64,000 nucleotides of DNA, taken from CAWBOY01 sp963790585. Its GTDB lineage: Bacteria > Planctomycetota > Planctomycetia > Gemmatales > Gemmataceae. The notes below the pieces were generated by a model. It saw nothing but the letters and a program-made list of their open reading frames with translations, was not told where the DNA came from and ran no database searches. Location of the stretch: the NCBI GenBank assembly GCA_963790585.1, contig CAWBOY010000007.1, positions 186,001-250,000 of the forward strand, read 5' to 3'. A program made the translations under genes and the position numbers. Below are positions 1-8,045 of this stretch, in pieces. Positions within the stretch are counted from its first letter, which is position 1; every line of letters begins with the position of its first letter.

Positions 1-1072
1 TCACAGCCTGGCCGGTGGCAAAAAACAGGATCAGGCCGCCGCCCAGGATGGCACAGCATACGATCGCCAGCGGAAGTGATGGCGCCAGCGCCAGCCCAAA
101 GAGACCGAGAGCGGCAAGCGCGACGCCGATGCCAAGATAGAGGCGGCGGCGCTCCGCGCTGGTGAAACCCGCCATCACCAACGAGGCGAGCATCGCGCCG
201 ACGCCGACGGCGCTGAGCATGAAACCGACGCCGACCTTGCCGGTGTCGAAGCGATGATCCGAAAGACCTGGCAACAGAGCCAAGGTCGGCCAGCCAAAGA
301 AACAAAGCACGCCGGCAAGCATCAGCACCCGGGCCAGTTCTGGCCGTTCCGTCAAGTAGCGAAGACCCGAGCCGGTAGGAGCATTGTCGCTCTCTTTGGC
401 GACACGCAGTTGCGCGATCGGATCCATCAAGGCCAAAGCCGCCAGCACCGCGAGGAAGCTCAAGGCGTTGAACGCAAAGCAGGCCGCGGGCCCCAGCCAA
501 ATCATCACGCCGATTGCCACCGCGGGGCCCACGACACGCGCGAGGTTGAAAAGCAAGGAATTCAACGCCACCGCGTTTACCAGATCTTCCATGCCGACCA
601 TATCGACGAGAAACGACATTCGCGCCGGCAGGTCGAAGGCGTTGATTAGCCCGCCGAAACAGGCGAGGACCAGCAGCGACCACGGTGAGATCGCGCCGAA
701 CCAACCGGTCGCCAGGACGGCGAGCAGACTCGCCTGAACCAAAAAGCCGGACTGGCAGACGAAGATGAGATTGCGGCGCGGCACTCGGTCCGACAGGCTG
801 CCGCCCCAGCCGCCCAGGAAGAACGTCGGCAGGATTTGCACCGCCCCAATGATCGACGGCCAAAACGATTGGCCGGTCTGTTCGTAGGCCAGCTGCATCA
901 AGGCCGGCGTCTGCATCCAGGAACCGAACAGCGATACCATCTGCCCAAAGAAATATAAGCGATAATTGCGATGCCTCAAGGCGCGAAAGGTGCTTCTTCC
1001 GAGCTTCACATTTGGTGTTTTCGAGAGGGGCTGCGTCGAGCGAATTTCAGAGGCAGGGGATGAAGGTGACAT
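1..1072 (-). CDS. MFS exporter (EntS/MFS_3-like), C-terminus beyond window
   Basis: Inner-membrane major facilitator transporter. I translated the minus strand from an ATG at 1072; it stays open to base 1, giving 357 residues of an expected 400 or so, so the C-terminus lies outside the window. After a hydrophilic start of about 30 residues come many hydrophobic helices. The loop 2-3 signature appears as GGSLSDRVPRRN near residue 95, followed by GLINAFDLPARMSFLVDMVG, which is typical of the EntS/MFS_3 group of efflux permeases (family knowledge). The substrate cannot be read from sequence. The upstream XRE regulator on the same strand starts its 3' end only 32 nt away and may be co-transcribed. 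An alternative ATG at 1076 runs into a stop after nine codons, so 1072 is preferred. Confidence 0.85.
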   Translation of the reverse strand, partial: MSPSSPASEIRSTQPLSKTPNVKLGRSTFRALRHRNYRLYFFGQMVSLFGSWMQTPALMQLAYEQTGQSFWPSIIGAVQILPTFFLGGWGGSLSDRVPRRNLIFVCQSGFLVQASLLAVLATGWFGAISPWSLLVLACFGGLINAFDLPARMSFLVDMVGMEDLVNAVALNSLLFNLARVVGPAVAIGVMIWLGPAACFAFNALSFLAVLAALALMDPIAQLRVAKESDNAPTGSGLRYLTERPELARVLMLAGVLCFFGWPTLALLPGLSDHRFDTGKVGVGFMLSAVGVGAMLASLVMAGFTSAERRRLYLGIGVALAALGLFGLALAPSLPLAIVCCAILGGGLILFFATGQAV

Positions 1073-1104
1073 ACATGCCACGCTACCCAGATGGGCCTTC
1101 CGAT

Positions 1105-1698
1105 TCAAGACGGTTTCGAAGCTCGCTCGCGCGTTGCCCGAACGCGGTCATAAATGAGTCCCACGATCTGGTCCAGTAGATCGACATATTCGGTCCCGGC
1201 AATTTCCTGCACGCGCTGCATTAGCCGGCGCCGTCGCTCTATACGCTCGACGAAACCATCCACGCCAAAGGCGCTTAGCCCTGCTCCGTTATTCTGGAGC
1301 GCGAGCAGCTCGGCTAACTCGTCGGCACGGAGCTGGCTCGCGCGATCGGGGTGGCGTTGAAGCCAGGCAAGCAGCTCGGGCTGGGTAACTTGGTCGAGCA
1401 GTCCACGTAGATCATCGCCAGCCGGCCCGGATGGTCGCTCGCGCATGCGCGGCAGGAGATGTTCGATCGGAACGGTGCGGAGATCGTTGACGGATAGGCC
1501 AAGGGCCTTGGCGCACGAGCTGATCGTGGCGTTCCGTAACTTACGTTGCTCGCCCCGTAGCAAAATTTGTCGGACGGTGTGGCGATTGAGTCGCGCGATC
1601 CGAGCGAACTCTTCCTGGTTCCAGCCACGTTCCTCGACCAATAGGCCGATTTTTGTCGCCAGTTCGGAAGACTCCGAGGATGAGATACCTTCGCTCAT
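1105..1698 (-). CDS. XRE/Cro-type helix-turn-helix regulator
   Basis: Predicted cytoplasmic DNA-binding protein of 197 aa. An N-terminal HTH covers about residues 13-70, including WNQEEFARIARLNRHTVRQI, the pattern of the lambda-repressor-like fold. The rest is charged and helical, with no recognised ligand domain, so the signal it responds to is unknown. I chose the ATG at 1698; an in-frame GTG at 1761 has an AGGGA motif about 10 nt upstream and would add 21 residues, so the start is uncertain. It lies directly upstream of the MFS exporter on the same strand, an arrangement often seen when a regulator controls its transporter (inference). Confidence 0.75.
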   Translation of the reverse strand: MSEGISSSESSELATKIGLLVEERGWNQEEFARIARLNRHTVRQILLRGEQRKLRNATISSCAKALGLSVNDLRTVPIEHLLPRMRERPSGPAGDDLRGLLDQVTQPELLAWLQRHPDRASQLRADELAELLALQNNGAGLSAFGVDGFVERIERRRRLMQRVQEIAGTEYVDLLDQIVGLIYDRVRATRERASKPS

Positions 1699-1775
1699 GC
1701 CGCGATCGTACAGGAAAGAGGTCGGGAAGGCGAGCGGCACGGCAGCCTGACGCCGCGCCACTCGCTTAAATTCCC

Positions 1776-2351
1776 TTACTTGTTGCTTTGCAAGTTTTCC
1801 TTGACGTAATTCAGCACCTCATCCGGATGTTTATCGACGCTGACCTTGTCATAGATCTTGCGGACGGTCCCCTTCTTGTCGATGACGAAGGTGTAACGAT
1901 TCGCCATGCCACGATCGTTGAGAACGCCGAAAGCCTTGGTCGCCTTTTTGTCGGAGTCAGCGAACAGTGGGTAGCTAAGTTTTTCCTTTTCCGTGAACTT
2001 GACCTGGTCTTCGAGCTTGTCGGTGCTGATGCCGATAAGAACTGTGTCATATTTCGCGAAGTCCGCCGCTTTGTCGCGGAAGCCGCAGCTCTCGATTGTG
2101 CAGCCCTTGGTCATCGCCTTGGGGAAGAAGAAAAGAACGACGTTCTTGCCCTTGAGATCCTTGAGGCTCATCTCGGTGGCGTCCTTCTTGCCCGGCAGAA
2201 CCTTTTCGATCTGCGTCGCCTGCAGCTTAATGTCTGGAGCAGGCGAGCCTTCCTTGATCTTCTCATCTTCCGCTCGGACAGCAGACGTCAAAGCGAGCAG
2301 AACACCCAATCCAAGCAGGGACAAGTAGCGTGAAGCGCGGATAACCGACAT
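1776..2351 (-). CDS. Secreted peroxiredoxin (AhpC/TSA, BCP/PrxQ-like)
   Basis: Thiol peroxidase that reduces hydrogen peroxide and organic peroxides, here exported because the first 27 residues form a signal peptide ending in SAVRA. The 191-aa protein has the active-site stretch PKAMTKGCTIESCGFRD; the peroxidatic Cys is about residue 84 and a second Cys five residues later matches the resolving Cys of PrxQ/BCP enzymes. The usual T-x-x-C threonine is present as TKGC. The start at 2351 is fixed by AAGGAG 8 nt upstream; a more upstream ATG at 2372 lacks this. It stands alone, with no partner thioredoxin gene next to it. Periplasmic peroxide defence is the likely role (family knowledge). Confidence 0.9.
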   Translation of the reverse strand: MSVIRASRYLSLLGLGVLLALTSAVRAEDEKIKEGSPAPDIKLQATQIEKVLPGKKDATEMSLKDLKGKNVVLFFFPKAMTKGCTIESCGFRDKAADFAKYDTVLIGISTDKLEDQVKFTEKEKLSYPLFADSDKKATKAFGVLNDRGMANRYTFVIDKKGTVRKIYDKVSVDKHPDEVLNYVKENLQSNK

Positions 2352-2529
2352 AGCCGAGTCTCCTTGTGTCATTTAATAGAGCCCCCGACTTCCGGGGGTA
2401 AACCTAAAACACGCAGCGCCGTTATTGTCGGCCCTTGCCGCCTCAATCGCAAGATGCCGAGCCGAGAATGCATGGACTTCCCAGAATAGCCAAAGAGTTG
2501 AAGAACGAAGGAAAGAGATAGGAGATGCG

Positions 2530-3135
2530 ATGCTCATCAACACGGACCAGGTGCCGCCGCTCGAATCGTATCATGCTCTGATCGGCCTGGTGACGCCCCG
2601 GCCGATCGCCTGGGTGACCACGATCGACGCCGAAGGCCGCATCAATTTAGCTCCGTTCAGCTTTTTCAACGTCTTCGGCTCTAACCCGCCGGTCGTCGTT
2701 TTCTCGCCCGGCCTCAAGCGTGACGGCACCAAAAAGGATACGCTGCGCAACGTCGAAGAAATCGGCGAATTCGTCGTCCACGTCGCCATTGCCGATCTAA
2801 TCGAGCAGGTGAATTTGTCGTCCAAGGAGTTGCCGCACGGCGAGAGCGAGGTCGATTTGACGGGACTGAGCCTAATGCCGTCGACGCGAGTGCGTCCGCC
2901 GCGCTTACGGGAGGCGCCGGCCAGCCTGGAGTGCCGCGTGCGTCAAGTCGTGCCTGTCGGCAACGGGCCGGGGTCGGCTAATTTGATCATCGGTGAGGTC
3001 TTGACTATTCATATCGCGGACGAATTACTCGACAGCGCTGGCCGCGTCGATCCGCACAAGCTACGCACCGTCGGCCGACTCGGCGGCGACTACTATTGCC
3101 ACACGTCGGACCTATTTACCATGAAGCGGCCATGA
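2530..3135 (+). CDS. Flavin reductase-like FMN-binding split-barrel protein
   Basis: Predicted cytoplasmic flavoprotein of 201 aa in the DIM6/NTAB flavin reductase-like family. The N-terminal part carries RPIAWVTTIDAEGRINLAPF and then FFNVFGSNPPVVVFSPG, the usual FMN-phosphate and isoalloxazine contacts of the split barrel, and the C-terminal part has GEVLTIHI and GRLGGDYY, which are also family-typical. The start at 2530 is supported by AGGAG 5-6 nt upstream; longer in-frame starts at 2425 have no ribosome-binding site. Members reduce free flavin or act on small aromatic compounds, but the real substrate cannot be told. It sits alone between oppositely oriented genes. Confidence 0.85.
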   Translation: MLINTDQVPPLESYHALIGLVTPRPIAWVTTIDAEGRINLAPFSFFNVFGSNPPVVVFSPGLKRDGTKKDTLRNVEEIGEFVVHVAIADLIEQVNLSSKELPHGESEVDLTGLSLMPSTRVRPPRLREAPASLECRVRQVVPVGNGPGSANLIIGEVLTIHIADELLDSAGRVDPHKLRTVGRLGGDYYCHTSDLFTMKRP

Positions 3136-3140
3136 AATCG

Positions 3141-3485
3141 TCAGCTCAACGGCAGCGGCTCCTCGTCCCAACCGTCATCTTGGGGCGTTGGGCGCTCCAA
3201 TAAAACCCATTTACCACCTCCAAAGGAGCCATCGTCCGCGCTGAGCGGCAGCGGTTCCTCGGGAATCGGCTGGGCATCCTCCGCCTCCGGCACGCGATGC
3301 CATTGCAATGGCTTGCCATCGTCTCGCACGATCCGTTGCGAGCCGTCTACCAGCTCCTCGAAGATCAATGGCATTCCCACCAACGCCGCCGCTGGAAACA
3401 GCTCCACCCGGCGCCGGGCTTCTTCGTAAGTGGGATACGACTCGCACACCCTCTCGGCGGTCGTTTGGATCTCCACGATGAACAA
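3141..3485 (-). CDS. Hypothetical 114-aa acidic protein
   Basis: I do not recognise a family. The protein begins FIVEIQTTAERVCESYPTYE, has a central stretch LVGMPLIFEELVDGSQRIV that looks like a small alpha/beta fold, and ends in a low-complexity acidic tail in which EEPLPLS occurs twice (about residues 76-82 and at the very end). There is no signal peptide or membrane segment. The start is uncertain: TTG at 3485 has GGAG 8 nt upstream, GTG at 3476 is also possible, and the frame is open to TTG at 3578. It converges on the flavin reductase gene with 5 nt between the stops. Confidence 0.5.
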   Translation of the reverse strand: MFIVEIQTTAERVCESYPTYEEARRRVELFPAAALVGMPLIFEELVDGSQRIVRDDGKPLQWHRVPEAEDAQPIPEEPLPLSADDGSFGGGKWVLLERPTPQDDGWDEEPLPLS

Positions 3486-3697
3486 GGCAGTCTCTCCGTT
3501 GTAGTAAAGTGCGGATATAAGTATCGAGGCTACTGTTGATTGTAAGTCAAATAGGAGGCGAGCTGAATGAGGCACCAATTATTGGTGTTACATTAATGGG
3601 CATGACAGCTACTCATTGAGGAACCGTAATTCCGGTAGCTGCGCACTCCGGGTTACGCAATGAGTTGAGAATTTCAATCTATAAAGGGAGTGGATCT

Positions 3698-3758
3698 CAC
3701 AAGCCGCAAGCGCAGGTTTCTTTTGCGCCGAACTCCGCGCTTGCGCTCGGGACTGGTG
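3698..3758. repeat. Dispersed hairpin repeat, family A, copy 1
   Basis: Imperfect palindrome with arms related to CACCAGCCCCAAGCGCAAGC and its reverse complement, around a short loop. This copy is the most diverged. Other copies are at 17161, 32847, 43831 and 62662. It lies in the 317-nt gap between two minus-strand genes, which otherwise shows nothing recognisable. Confidence 0.7.
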
Positions 3759-3808
3759 TGAATTGAGCGGTATCGAAAATGAACGTTCTATTACGGGGAC
3801 GGCCATTC

Positions 3809-3991
3809 TTAACCCTTTATCTTTGGCACCTTAGCACCTTCTTTTCGAGCCTTCGAAAGGCCAATAGCCACTGCCTGTTTCGGATTTGTGACCTTCTTGC
3901 CGCTCTTGCCGCTTTTCAGCTTGCCTTCCTTGTACTCGTGCATTGCTTCTTTCACTTCCGCCCCTGCCTTCTTCCCATATTTTCGAGCCAT
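3809..3991 (-). CDS. DUF6496-like small basic protein
   Basis: A 60-residue, strongly basic protein beginning MARKYGKKAGAEVKEAMHEY and continuing KEGKLKSGKSGKKVTNPKQA, which matches the small DUF6496 family as I remember it; molecular function is unknown. The Lys-rich composition suggests nucleic-acid contact (inference). AAAGGAG lies 6 nt upstream of the ATG at 3991; an upstream in-frame ATG at 4036 has no such site. A good sigma-54 promoter (4071-4087) sits about 80 nt upstream and reads into this gene, back to back with the one for the neighbouring Hsp20 gene, so the two are probably induced together. Confidence 0.8.
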   Translation of the reverse strand: MARKYGKKAGAEVKEAMHEYKEGKLKSGKSGKKVTNPKQAVAIGLSKARKEGAKVPKIKG

Positions 3992-4070
3992 GACGCGCTC
4001 CTTTCTGAAACAGTGGTGCGGCTCACCGGAAGACACAATGTCTCTGCTCCGGCACCGCTAGCCCATTATT

Positions 4071-4087
4071 TTGCAAGCCTTGTGCCG
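4071..4087 (-). promoter_or_regulatory. Sigma-54 promoter for DUF6496 gene
   Basis: On the minus strand the sequence reads CGGCACAAGGCTTGCAA. GG and GC are separated by exactly 10 nt, and GGCAC and TTGCA match the -24/-12 consensus TGGCACG-N4-TTGCW. The predicted transcription start near 4061 would give a leader of about 70 nt. Confidence 0.75.
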
Positions 4088-4110
4088 ATCGTGACATTTT
4101 GACAAATGAA

Positions 4111-4126
4111 TGGCATACAAATTGCT
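4111..4126 (+). promoter_or_regulatory. Sigma-54 promoter for Hsp20 gene
   Basis: The sequence TGGCATACAAATTGCT has GG-N10-GC spacing and a perfect TTGCT -12 box. The predicted start near 4137 leaves about 63 nt of leader before the ATG at 4200. Only 24 nt separate it from the divergent element at 4071-4087, so any upstream activator site may serve both. Confidence 0.75.
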
Positions 4127-4199
4127 CACGCAATTACATGTTGAATTTCTCTCCGGGGCCCGCTGAACGCGCTTCAGACGGGATGCTTTTGGTGCAGTC

Positions 4200-4655
4200 A
4201 TGTCATCAACCTCTCTTCTGAACAAGAGTGACGAATACGCCCAGATATTGGCGCTTTTGAGGTCGCGAAGCCAGTCCACCGTCGCCGTTGAGCCGGAAAC
4301 CTTCGGATCCGATACCAGTTGGATGCGGCCTTGGGGTCTTAAAGTAATACGGCAAGCTCAGGAAATGGTCATCGTCGCAGAGATCCCTGGTTTTGAGCCG
4401 GACGAACTGATCGTGCAAATTCAAGGCGACAGGCTGAGGATTTTCGCCGATCAAAAGCAACCGGTCCAGGGCCGAGTCCGCTGTGGCCACTTCGAAGAGT
4501 TTCTGCAAATTCCACTGCGGACCGACCCGGCACAAGTGAGAGCGTCGTATCATGACGGCGAGCTCGAGGTCCACGTGCCCATCGCCGAAGGGACTGAAAC
4601 CAAGCCATTGTCCATTCAACTCGAATCGAGTTGGTACGGTCCCAATCGACCATAG
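4200..4655 (+). CDS. Small heat-shock protein (Hsp20/alpha-crystallin)
   Basis: ATP-independent holdase chaperone of 151 aa that binds unfolding proteins. The alpha-crystallin domain runs from about residue 42 to 140; it includes EMVIVAEIPGFEPDELIVQI, the usual beta2-beta4 region, and YHDGELEVHVP, the conserved G-x-L-x-V strand near the end. The N-terminal arm is short and polar and the C-terminal tail is brief. It is preceded by a sigma-54 promoter at 4111-4126 rather than an obvious heat-shock element, which is unusual for this family and links it to the other stress genes of this window (inference). Confidence 0.9.
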   Translation: MSSTSLLNKSDEYAQILALLRSRSQSTVAVEPETFGSDTSWMRPWGLKVIRQAQEMVIVAEIPGFEPDELIVQIQGDRLRIFADQKQPVQGRVRCGHFEEFLQIPLRTDPAQVRASYHDGELEVHVPIAEGTETKPLSIQLESSWYGPNRP

Positions 4656-4879
4656 ACCGATTCGCTGCTTACATATCGCAAATCCCCGTTCTCTCATTCG
4701 CCTGGCGCTTCAATGAGCCAATGTTTCAGACATAATGGCTCTTTGAAGCATTTCGTCCTTATTTATTAACTTAATCAAACAACTTTCAAAGTGATCAAAG
4801 CTCTCCAGGGCCTTGGCTCGCGCGGGCTTGATTTGATCCGCCGACGCTATTGGTTTGTCTCCCGCGCACTCATCTCGCG

Positions 4880-4920
4880 CAAAAAAAGGAGGGGATCTGA
4901 AATACAGATCCCCTCCTTTT
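4880..4920 (-). terminator. Rho-independent terminator of surface protein gene
   Basis: A 15-bp perfect stem AAAAGGAGGGGATCT with a 7-nt loop. Read on the minus strand it is followed by a run of seven T, and it begins 39 nt after the stop of the gene ending at 4959. Confidence 0.85.
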
Positions 4921-4958
4921 CATTGCGGCAATATTTGATTTATGTTGAACGTCATAAA

Positions 4959-6791
4959 TCAGCTAGCGTTGTGCCAGTTGCCACTCTCCGACACAGTGTA
5001 ATCCGCTCCGCTGGTCGAGGCCTGGTCATAGGCGCCAGTCTTTTGGATCAGATTGACGTAGCCAAACCCCATCGTGCTGTAGGTCTGGTTGTCATCATAG
5101 AACGTTCCAGTATTACCCTGAGCCTGGAAGGTGTTGACGCTTCCCGTATCCGACTGGGGAGAAACAGTCGTTCCCGAGCCGTCATACAGGTTAGCGGTGT
5201 CGTTCTTCGTTGCCTGGGCAGTCACATTCTTGAAGCCGTAGCCAGCTGCTACGTAACCGGTGCCGTACATGTAGGAATATGCGGTCGTCGAGGTGAATGT
5301 ATTGCCGCCAGCCAAAGAGCCGACAAACGTGGCTGTGTCATTCGCGCTCGGAGCCGATGTAGCCTGAACAGAGGTAAAGCCCACAGCATTGTTGAAGTAG
5401 GTGCTGCCCGAGAGATAGCTCGCCGTCGGCGACGAGTAGAAGATATTGGAGCCGCCCGTATCCGACAGGTAAGCATAGTCATTGCTGCCAGCCGAGGCGT
5501 AGGCGTTGACCTTGCCAAAGCCGACGACTTGTTTGAAGAAGCCTGGTCCCTGAATATGAGCATCCGTCGGCGTGGCGACAAATACGCTTGAGGCTCCGGC
5601 TTGGTCATACAGGTACGCTGTGTCGTTCGTGCCTGGAGCCGAGAAGGCAGTGACTGCCTGGAAACCTACAGTCTCGTTGAAGTAGCTGTTGTCGCTTGAC
5701 GTCAACGTGCTGCTTCCTGGATGAGACGTGAAAATGTTCGTACCCGAGTTGTCGTAGAGGTAACCGGTGTCGTTGGTGCCGTTTACTTCGCGGGCGGACG
5801 CGGTCTTGAAGCCAGCTACGAGATCTTCGTACCCAGTTCCCGAGAGGACGCTGTAGGTCGGCGAGGCAACAAACGCGTTGCTGCCGCTGCCATCATACAT
5901 GACTGCGGAGTCGTTGGTGCCGACCGCGGAAACGCCGTTCACTTGGCCGAAGCCAGTAGCCGTTTCAGAGAATGTGCCGCCAAAGAACGTGCTCGACCCA
6001 GGGGTCGAAACGAAATTGTTGCTGCCCGTGGCGTCGTAGAGCGTAGCGGAATCGCTGTTGCCGCCGATGCCGGTGATGTTATTGACATTCGTTACATTGA
6101 CTTGGTAACCGGTGCCTGTCATGGTCGCGGCTGCCGGGGACATCACGAGCGAATTTGTGCCTTGCGTATCGCCGATGATTGTGGCTGTGTCATTGCCGCC
6201 GCCACCCATGATGTTGATCGTGCTCACAGGGGAGCTATTGACGGCGTAGGTGGTACCATTGACAACGATCGAGTCTTGCGTCGGATCGGCGGTAAAGGTG
6301 AAGGTATCGTCGCCGGGCGTGCCATACACATTCAAGGTCGAACCGTTGCGAACGATGTTCGGGTTATTCGCGACGTTGATGATAAAGTTCTGTTGGAATG
6401 TCTGGTTATTTTCGTCGGTGGCGTTCACGAGAATGCTGTAGCTCGGCTGAGTTTGATTATCGAGGGCGTCGTTGGTAACCAGTTGATTACCACTGATGGC
6501 GAACTCGTTGTTGCCTGAGGAGCCGGTGCCTGGAACCAAGGAATATGTGAAGGTGTGGCCACTACCGTTTTCCATCGCGGACAGCGTTCCGACCACTGCC
6601 CCGGGTGGACTAAACTCTGGGGCTGTGTTGTTCGACAGCAACAAGGCGCTTATAGGAGCGGGAACCAAGCGGTTTTCCAGTTCTTCTACATGGAGTCTCG
6701 GCTTACGGATCGTCGTGCTCGCCTGACGACGAGTCGAAGCAACGGACTTGAGCCCGAACGTTTTGGCCAGAGCTTGAATGAACGTGCGCAT
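4959..6791 (-). CDS. Exported surface protein with eight 48-residue repeats
   Basis: A 610-aa protein with a basic N-terminus followed by LHVEELENRLVPAP near residues 33-46, the planctomycete N-terminal signature found on many exported proteins. Residues 55-142 resemble a cadherin/Ig-like fold (ATDENNQTFQQNFIINV). From about residue 200 to 583 there are eight repeats of 45-50 aa, each starting ND(T/S)A-x-LYD and containing a GF-x-x-V core near the end of the unit. The composition is Asn-, Thr-, Ser- and Gly-rich with no Cys, as expected for an extracellular beta-rich protein. AAGGAG lies 6 nt before the ATG and a strong terminator follows. Function is unknown; adhesion or surface-layer roles are guesses. 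Confidence 0.8.
   Translation of the reverse strand: MRTFIQALAKTFGLKSVASTRRQASTTIRKPRLHVEELENRLVPAPISALLLSNNTAPEFSPPGAVVGTLSAMENGSGHTFTYSLVPGTGSSGNNEFAISGNQLVTNDALDNQTQPSYSILVNATDENNQTFQQNFIINVANNPNIVRNGSTLNVYGTPGDDTFTFTADPTQDSIVVNGTTYAVNSSPVSTINIMGGGGNDTATIIGDTQGTNSLVMSPAAATMTGTGYQVNVTNVNNITGIGGNSDSATLYDATGSNNFVSTPGSSTFFGGTFSETATGFGQVNGVSAVGTNDSAVMYDGSGSNAFVASPTYSVLSGTGYEDLVAGFKTASAREVNGTNDTGYLYDNSGTNIFTSHPGSSTLTSSDNSYFNETVGFQAVTAFSAPGTNDTAYLYDQAGASSVFVATPTDAHIQGPGFFKQVVGFGKVNAYASAGSNDYAYLSDTGGSNIFYSSPTASYLSGSTYFNNAVGFTSVQATSAPSANDTATFVGSLAGGNTFTSTTAYSYMYGTGYVAAGYGFKNVTAQATKNDTANLYDGSGTTVSPQSDTGSVNTFQAQGNTGTFYDDNQTYSTMGFGYVNLIQKTGAYDQASTSGADYTVSESGNWHNAS
5043..6194 (-). repeat. Tandem repeats inside surface protein
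   Basis: About eight consecutive coding repeats of roughly 145 nt. Protein units begin NDTATIIG, NSDSATLYD, NDSAVMYD, NDTGYLYD, NDTAYLYD, NDYAYLSD, NDTATFVG and NDTANLYD. Protein-level conservation exceeds DNA identity, so this is an old duplication. Confidence 0.75.
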
Positions 6792-8045
6792 GGGGGAACT
6801 CCTTCTTCAGATAGAGGCAGTAATTGAGATTGTTGGTTCCAAGACGATCGACTTGCTCGCTACCATAAGATGGCTGGCGACGAGCTAATTCGCGTCGGGA
6901 CACGTCCAACTGCTGTCCCATCGCAATTAGATTTGAGGTATGAGGCTTACCTCGTGATCGTGCTTGAGAGCCGGTCCAAGTCAAGCAGCTTATTCCACTC
7001 TCGCAGACTTCGCTGTTACTCACTTGATCCCGCTGTCAAGTTGGGAGAGTGATTAGCAATCGATGTGCCAGGAAGAGCTTTCCATTGCGAAATTTCAAAA
7101 ACTGCGAAAAACCACGACTTTTCGTCAATTCTTCCATGCATCTGCGTTTCAGAAGTCTGAATAGTGAGAAGCAAGGTTCCTGCTGTGAAGAAATGTGAAC
7201 GTCTTCAGTAACAAAACGCGGTACTATATGAAAAAAAACAGAGAAATCACATAGAGGCTAAGTGCACTTGCGATTGATAGTGTCCGTACTCGCCTATGGT
7301 CGACATGCGAATTACCCCCCTATTCACGCAATTTAAGGCAAAAAACCCTTTAGATGCATTGCGGCTGAGAAGGATTCCCGAAACGGTGATATTAGAAAGG
7401 AATTTGACAGAGGGAGAAAAGCGTTTCTTCGTACTGAGAATGAAAAGGCGCGGCGAAGATAAATAGTAGGCGCAGGAAATCTCCTATTGCGATCCAAAAT
7501 TGTAAGACTGTTTGGCTTTGAAAATAGTCTCACCTATCGATCTTGCTCACTAGCCCTAACCAGGCGGATTTGATTTTCCATCTCGGTGGTGGGGGTGGTA
7601 CCCACGTGATATTTGGCGCGACGGTCGTTGCCTCATTGTAACCTTAAACAGAACAAGGTGTTAAATTGACAAACCGTGGCGCCACCACAGACACGTTTTT
7701 TGGCACGACGGTCCCCCATCGAAGGCGGCGAGGTGAAGCGCGCACTCGCCACACACCGAACTTAGTGAAGTTACACAAAATCTCCTTGCCACTCTCCTTG
7801 ATCGTTTGCAAAACGATCGAAGAAAACGGCCTCAGCTGCGCCGCAGGTATCGGTTGTGGCGGTTTTTCCGAGCGCAGACGCCTGTAAAGACGGATTAATG
7901 TATTGCACCGTACAATTCGCTAAGGTAAATTCTCTAGACTGGGCAAAATGCACGACCTGCGTAGTTTAGCCAAGCTCTTGGCCTATTCAGAGGTTTAAGT
8001 GTTTCTTAAGCCGAGATACGTTTGCTCGTTATTGGGAGAATCGCC
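6792..8045. other. Long intergenic region between divergent surface protein genes
   Basis: About 1.25 kb without a convincing gene. It is more AT-rich than its surroundings. It contains a family-I repeat (7588-7722) and the 22-mer TTAGCAATCGATGTGCCAGG(AA) at 7053-7074, which recurs with one mismatch at 32943-32964. Presumably it holds the promoters of both flanking genes, but I could not identify them; no sigma-54 element with correct spacing was found. Confidence 0.6.
7588..7722. repeat. Dispersed repeat, family I (TTGGCGCGACGGTC)
   Basis: Two direct copies of a unit ending in TTTGGCGCGACGGTC (near 7612) and TTTGGCACGACGGTC (near 7700), each preceded by a CACG-containing segment. The same core occurs three times at 32572-32697, there partly inverted. 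Confidence 0.6.

Noticed and set aside
3609..3806. 65-codon minus-strand frame
   Set aside because: Mostly a translation of the family-A hairpin; no ribosome-binding site.
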